A stretch of 64,000 nucleotides of DNA from Agarivorans albus (GTDB lineage Bacteria; Pseudomonadota; Gammaproteobacteria; Enterobacterales; Celerinatantimonadaceae), in contig NZ_AP023032.1 in the NCBI RefSeq assembly GCF_019670105.1, positions 3,094,972-3,158,971 on the forward strand, read 5' to 3'. The notes under the pieces were generated by a model, which saw only the letters and a program-made list of their open reading frames with translations, ran no database searches and was not told the DNA's origin. The translations under genes and the position numbers were made by a program. Shown here in pieces: positions 57,236 through 64,000 of the stretch (position 1 is its first letter; each line of letters starts with the position of its first letter).

Positions 57236-58789
57236 ATGAAACAAGTATTAACACCGCGGCTACGTTTGTTAGCCGCTTTTGTTTGTGGCCTTATCGCCCC
57301 CTTCGCCTTTGCTCCTTATGGCCTCTGGCCACTGATGCCTCTCTCACTATTAGGCTTATTGCTACTGTTAAAGCCAGAGCAGTCAGGCTTTAAACTGGGC
57401 TTTTGCTATGGCTTAGGCTGGTTTGGCTATGGCATTCACTGGGTGCACGTAAGCATGGCCGAGTTTGGCGGCATGCCTTTGATAGTTAGCCTTGCACTTA
57501 TGGCGCTATTGGTTGCCTACCTTGCGTTGTACCCTGCCTTTTCCTGTTGGCTTGCAAACAAATGGCAAGGGCCGCGCCGGCTTACATTTTTCTTGCTGTG
57601 GTTTCCCGCCTGCTGGTTACTAGGTGAATGGTTGCGCAGCTGGGTGTTAACCGGCTTTCCTTGGTTGCAACCTGGTTACAGTCAAATAGATTCGCCATTA
57701 TCAACTATTGCACCAGTGCTTGGCCTTTATGGGGTTACTTGGCTAGTGTTGTTAATTGCAGCATCGGCTGCACTTATCTTGGTTAATAAGGGAAAGGTTC
57801 GCTGGGTCGCTTGCCTAACAATTGCCTTACCGCTGGTACTGGGATTAACCTTTAAAGGGGTAAGCTGGACCCAAGCTCAGGACTCACTGAAAGTCGCATT
57901 GGTACAAGGCAATGTGCCTTTAGATATAAAATGGTTACCACAACATCGTGCAGCAAGCCTTGTTATGTACCAACAAGAAACCGCCGCGATAGAAGATGCC
58001 GATGTAATAGTTTGGCCCGAATCCGCTATCGCAGCCTTGGAATATGAAGTCATTGATTTCTTACATGACTTAGACGGTCAATTACTTAATAAACAACAAG
58101 CCTTAATCACTGGTGTTATTGCTCACGATTTACAAAACAACCAGTATTACAACGCGCTAATAACACTTGGCCAGCAAACGGAAGAAGCAGGTGCAAGCTC
58201 TGCCTATTACTACGAAAACCCTAATCGCTACTATAAAAATCACTTATTACCGATAGGTGAATTTGTGCCTTTTGAGCAATTGCTGCGCCCCTTAGCGCCG
58301 TTTTTCAATTTGCCAATGTCTTCGTTTAATCGCGGAGATGCTATGCAGCAGAACTTGGAAGTAAAAGGACATCAATGGCTAGCGGCAATTTGCTATGAAA
58401 TCGCCTTTGGTGAATTGCTAAGACCACAATTTACGCCAGAGACCGACGCGATTATAACGGTCAGCAACGATGCTTGGTTTGGCACCTCTATTGGACCACA
58501 GCAGCATCTAGAGATTGCCCAAATGCGCGCCTTAGAATTTGGCCGGCCAGTAGTGCGCTCCACCAATACTGGGGTAACCGCAATAATCGACCGCTTTGGC
58601 AATATTCAGCAGCGTGCGCCTGAGTATCAACAGCTAACACTCACCGATGATGTTACCCCTGCTACGGGAATAACACCTTATCAACGCTTTGGCCTATGGC
58701 CTGTCGCATTAATCATGTTACTAGGTTTAGCCTCTGGCTTGGTACAACGGATCCGCCAGCGAAAGCTGCAACCTGCTGCCAACTATTAA
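57236..58789 (+). CDS. lnt: Apolipoprotein N-acyltransferase
   Basis: Adds the third acyl chain to lipoprotein N-termini at the inner membrane. 517 residues: about seven membrane helices (1-205) then a nitrilase-like domain. The catalytic triad E262 (VWPESA), K334 (RYYKNHLLP) and C386 (AAICYEIAFGE) is intact, offset by about one to five positions from E. coli. Confidence 0.97.
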   Translation: MKQVLTPRLRLLAAFVCGLIAPFAFAPYGLWPLMPLSLLGLLLLLKPEQSGFKLGFCYGLGWFGYGIHWVHVSMAEFGGMPLIVSLALMALLVAYLALYPAFSCWLANKWQGPRRLTFFLLWFPACWLLGEWLRSWVLTGFPWLQPGYSQIDSPLSTIAPVLGLYGVTWLVLLIAASAALILVNKGKVRWVACLTIALPLVLGLTFKGVSWTQAQDSLKVALVQGNVPLDIKWLPQHRAASLVMYQQETAAIEDADVIVWPESAIAALEYEVIDFLHDLDGQLLNKQQALITGVIAHDLQNNQYYNALITLGQQTEEAGASSAYYYENPNRYYKNHLLPIGEFVPFEQLLRPLAPFFNLPMSSFNRGDAMQQNLEVKGHQWLAAICYEIAFGELLRPQFTPETDAIITVSNDAWFGTSIGPQQHLEIAQMRALEFGRPVVRSTNTGVTAIIDRFGNIQQRAPEYQQLTLTDDVTPATGITPYQRFGLWPVALIMLLGLASGLVQRIRQRKLQPAANY

Positions 58790-58797
58790 ACTAAGCA

Positions 58798-58826
58798 TCA
58801 AAGCGCTGTTTTTATAAGCGCTTTGA
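58798..58826. terminator. Inverted repeat between convergent lnt and ybeL
   Basis: TCAAAGCGCT and its exact reverse complement AGCGCTTTGA flank a 9-nt T-rich loop. No clean T-tract follows on either side. Probably a shared terminator. Confidence 0.6.
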
Positions 58827-58832
58827 GTTATC

Positions 58833-59327
58833 TCAAGCCTGCTGCTCACTAATAGGATGACGATAAAATCGCTTACCTTGGCAATGTTCGCAGCTACTAA
58901 TAATGGTTGGGTGCCACAGTGCGGTTTTATCACCACATTCAGCGCACTCTATCACCCCTAAACCAATTAGCTCGCCGCTTTGATACACGCCTTGATGTTG
59001 CAGATCACCAATCAACTCATGCCACTCTACTTGGCTTTGGTCACTTAACTTAGCCAGCCAATACCATATGCTTTCTTTAAGCAGTGCCATTCCAGGGCTT
59101 TCGTCATAAGCGCGCTGGTAATCGGTTTTCCAGTCGCTTAAATCTCGACGAACGTAGTTAGCAATAAGCTGCCATTCATCTTGGCTTAAATCACTGGCAG
59201 CTTGTAAATACTCTTGCGTGGTATCAATTAGCTTAGACAGCTCTTCTTGACCCACTTCCCCACTTTCTTGAATGCGTTTTTCAAGGTCTTCCACAAAGGC
59301 TTGATAGGCTTTTACTCGCTTTGGCAT
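58833..59327 (-). CDS. ybeL: Zinc-ribbon protein YbeL (DUF1451)
   Basis: 164 residues: a helical N-terminal part and a C-terminal zinc ribbon with C128, C131, C146 and C149 (ECAECGDKTALWHP, SSCEHCQGKRFYRHP). DUF1451 family, function unknown. It is typically next to leuS, as here. Confidence 0.9.
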   Translation of the reverse strand: MPKRVKAYQAFVEDLEKRIQESGEVGQEELSKLIDTTQEYLQAASDLSQDEWQLIANYVRRDLSDWKTDYQRAYDESPGMALLKESIWYWLAKLSDQSQVEWHELIGDLQHQGVYQSGELIGLGVIECAECGDKTALWHPTIISSCEHCQGKRFYRHPISEQQA

Positions 59328-59467
59328 AACTCACCCACAGTCTAAAGTGCATTTACATTATTAAGCATAGACCTTTTGTTTCACTGCAAATGTGCGCTAG
59401 CTATTGTTGTCGGCAGGCGGACTCGGTATCCTATGCGGATCGAGTATGGTAGCAATAGGCTGCCTAA

Positions 59468-62080
<2,613 letters not shown>

Positions 62081-62086
62081 GTTATA

Positions 62087-62112
62087 CGGCGGGCTAACAC
62101 CCGCCGTTTTTT
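62087..62112 (+). terminator. Terminator/attenuator between leuS and lptE
   Basis: Stem CGGCGGG/CCCGCCG with a 6-nt loop, followed by six T, 6 bp past the leuS stop and only 13 bp before the lptE ATG. Confidence 0.9.
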
Positions 62113-62125
62113 ACTACGAGAAAGC

Positions 62126-62620
62126 ATGACTTTAACAACCATTCGTTTCGCCGTTATTGCCTTAGCCATTAGCCTAATTTCGGCCTGTGGTTTTGCACCA
62201 CGTGGCAGCTATTTGTTAGATGAGAAACTCACTCAAATCTACGTATCTTCAAGTGATGAATTTAGCCCACTAGTTCGTGAGCTAAAACGTCAACTAGCAC
62301 AAAACAATGTCGCAGTATTTGAGTTTCCTGAAAGTGGCATTCCAACCCTGCACCTAAGAGGCGAAGATATTAGCAAGCGCACGCTATCGCTATTCGAAAA
62401 CGGTCAGGTCGCAGAATACGAGTTAAGTTATCAAGTGGGCGGTTATTTGCAAATTGCCGACCAAGGCAACTTCCCAATTAATGTACAACTCCACCGAGAC
62501 TTCCAAGATAACCCCTTAGCAGCGCTAGCAAAGCAACGTGAGCGGGAGCTATTGTACGACGAGTTACGGGTAATGGCTGCAGACCAAATTATGCGTCAAT
62601 TGGCTACGGTTAGTTGGTAA
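62126..62620 (+). CDS. lptE: LPS-assembly lipoprotein LptE
   Basis: Outer-membrane lipoprotein that plugs LptD and helps insert lipopolysaccharide. 164 residues with lipobox LISAC (Cys21) followed by GFAPRGSYLLDEKL, the usual start of the mature protein. ACGAGA lies before the ATG. It is one base from holA. Confidence 0.93.
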   Translation: MTLTTIRFAVIALAISLISACGFAPRGSYLLDEKLTQIYVSSSDEFSPLVRELKRQLAQNNVAVFEFPESGIPTLHLRGEDISKRTLSLFENGQVAEYELSYQVGGYLQIADQGNFPINVQLHRDFQDNPLAALAKQRERELLYDELRVMAADQIMRQLATVSW

Positions 62621-62621
62621 T

Positions 62622-63632
62622 ATGCGCATCTACGCTGACCGTCTGTCACAGCAAAATGCCGCAAACTACAGCTGCTATTTAATAGCAGGTGAAGAACCGC
62701 TGATTAAGATTGAAACTATCGACAGCATTCGCCACCAATTGCAACAACAAGGTTTGGCTGAAGAACGCTTAAAGTTCACCTTTGATGCAGACTTTCAATG
62801 GCCAGATATTTTTGATGCAATGTCTGAGCTGTCGCTGTTTAGCCAGTATCGTTTAATTGAACTGCAACTTGATCGGGTACCCGACAAAGCCATTCAAAAT
62901 CAGCTTGATGAACTACTCCAGTTGCTCAACCCTGAGACTCGATTTTTGCTCAGTGTGCCTAAGTTAACCAAAGCCAATGAAAAGCAAAATTGGTACAAGC
63001 TTTTTGACCAACAAGGCTTAGTGGTAATGATTTATCCACCAGAAGGTGGACAATTGCACACTTGGGTAAGGCAACGTTTAAGCCAACAGAAACTGCCCGC
63101 CGATAACGACCTAATAGCCTTATTACTGCATTATTACGAAGGGAACTTACTCGCGCTTAGCCAGGCAATATCAACCATTGCATTACGCTGGGGGCAGCAA
63201 CTTCCTTCGTTAAAAGAAATTGAAGCGGGCTTGTCACATGCCAATCATTTCTCTAGTTTTCAATTGGTCGATGCCCTATTAGGCGGTGACTTTCAGCGCA
63301 GCTTATTAATCATTAAGCAGCTGCAACTTGAGGGCGAAGAGCCAACCTTAATCAATTGGGGCTTAGACAAAGAGTTTAAGTTGCTACAGCTTTTGCAAGA
63401 GCAGCCTTCTAGCCACCATTCCAGCTTATTTAAGCAGCACGGCGTTTGGAATAAGCGCCAAGGCTTAGTGAGTAGCGCAGCAAAACGCTATAGCCCACAA
63501 CAAGTTAACGCTGCGCGTATGCAAGTTGCCGAAATAGACAAAGCCATTAAGCAATTTACCGGTGACCATGCTTGGCACCAATTAGAACGCTTAGTATTTG
63601 AACTGGCATCACCAGCGGTAAAACATGCTTAA
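62622..63632 (+). CDS. holA: DNA polymerase III delta subunit
   Basis: Clamp-loader subunit that opens the beta sliding clamp. 336 residues of the HolA family: YLIAGEEPLIKIETIDSIRHQL at the N-terminus, the AAA+ domain, and a C-terminal collar helix bundle. The stop overlaps the nadD start by 8 bp. Confidence 0.94.
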   Translation: MRIYADRLSQQNAANYSCYLIAGEEPLIKIETIDSIRHQLQQQGLAEERLKFTFDADFQWPDIFDAMSELSLFSQYRLIELQLDRVPDKAIQNQLDELLQLLNPETRFLLSVPKLTKANEKQNWYKLFDQQGLVVMIYPPEGGQLHTWVRQRLSQQKLPADNDLIALLLHYYEGNLLALSQAISTIALRWGQQLPSLKEIEAGLSHANHFSSFQLVDALLGGDFQRSLLIIKQLQLEGEEPTLINWGLDKEFKLLQLLQEQPSSHHSSLFKQHGVWNKRQGLVSSAAKRYSPQQVNAARMQVAEIDKAIKQFTGDHAWHQLERLVFELASPAVKHA

Positions 63633-64000
63633 GCTGTTTTTTGGCGGCTCATTTGACCCTATTCACCTTGGACACGTTATCAGTGCTCAGCAATTGCTAG
63701 CTACCACACATGCTGCCGACATAACGCTGCTGCCCAATGCCTTATCACCGCTTAAAGAGAAGCAATTTAGTACCGCACAACATCGCCAACAATTGCTAGA
63801 GCTAGCACTCAGTGATTATCCTCAGCTTAAGCTAGACTGGCGCGAAGTTGCTAGAGGCGGCCACTCTTATACCTGCGATACCCTTAAACAACTCGCTAAT
63901 GAATACCCAAATCAGCCGCTTGGCTTTGTGATGGGTTTAGATTCATTCAACCATTTAGATAAATGGCGTGAATGGCAAACGCTTTGCGACTACGCTCATT
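63625..64000 (+). CDS. nadD: Nicotinate-nucleotide adenylyltransferase (partial, 3' end missing)
   Basis: First 125 residues of NadD, which makes deamido-NAD from nicotinate mononucleotide and ATP. The nucleotidyl-transferase motif GGSFDPIHLGH is near the N-terminus. The frame runs off the window edge with no stop. ATG at 63625 overlaps the end of holA in another frame. Confidence 0.95.
   Translation, partial: MLKLFFGGSFDPIHLGHVISAQQLLATTHAADITLLPNALSPLKEKQFSTAQHRQQLLELALSDYPQLKLDWREVARGGHSYTCDTLKQLANEYPNQPLGFVMGLDSFNHLDKWREWQTLCDYAH

Overview
The window reads as a chromosomal segment of a marine gammaproteobacterium of the Alteromonadales type. The housekeeping order hemA-prfA-prmC-sirB1-kdsA // lolB-ispE-prs-rplY-pth-ychF and ubiF // miaB-ybeZ-ybeY-ybeX-lnt // ybeL, leuS-lptE-holA-nadD is classic for the class. 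The heme, exopolysaccharide and ushA/nutA genes look Vibrio/Alteromonadales-like. Agarivorans is my best genus guess, from general resemblance only. No phage, plasmid or CRISPR signal was found. There is one short MITE-like element.

Layout. 0-8.2 kb: katG (catalase-peroxidase) with its terminator; a divergent pair lrgAB (CidA/CidB family) and ldhA (D-lactate dehydrogenase); two small SnoaL-like and cupin proteins; a 266-bp element with 19-bp perfect terminal inverted repeats flanked by TA; and an ushA/nutA-type 5'-nucleotidase lipoprotein. 8.3-9.7 kb: a hutW/chuW anaerobic heme-degrading radical-SAM gene behind a Fur-box-like sequence. 9.8-23.1 kb: an exopolysaccharide cluster. One tightly packed minus-strand operon runs wcaJ-wza-wzc-wzx-wzy-pyruvyl transferase-glycosyltransferase-vpsP-like-vanZ-like-PHP tyrosine phosphatase-O-antigen-ligase-like, and a convergent acyltransferase lies at its far end.

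23.5-28.3 kb: two identical tRNA-Ser(UGA) genes, a Gfo/Idh/MocA oxidoreductase, then a two-gene unit that is the most unusual part of the window. It is a MptE/Maf-like (DUF115) putative protein glycosyltransferase that overlaps a secreted protein carrying 18 perfect-length tandem copies of an 18-bp unit (Gly-Asp-Ser-Tyr/Phe-Gly/Asp-Ser). 28.3-36.7 kb: a TAXI-type TRAP transporter (receptor and fused permease), a periplasmic binding protein, a YafK/DpaA-like L,D-transpeptidase-family protein, a DUF1904-like protein, and a solute-binding protein/histidine kinase pair with no partner regulator.

36.8-50.5 kb: ubiT divergent from ubiUV (oxygen-independent ubiquinone synthesis), nlpI, then the hemA/kdsA and lolB/ychF housekeeping blocks. 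50.8-51.9 kb: a seven-gene tRNA operon (Met-Leu-Gln-Gln-Met-Leu-Gln) with a strong promoter and terminator. 51.9-64 kb: ubiF, miaB through lnt, ybeL, leuS, lptE, holA, and the start of nadD, which is cut by the window edge.

Starts were chosen by Shine-Dalgarno position where the longest frame looked wrong (katG, the SnoaL and cupin genes, vpsP-like, wzy, wza, the TAXI receptor, both periplasmic binding proteins, ubiT, miaB).
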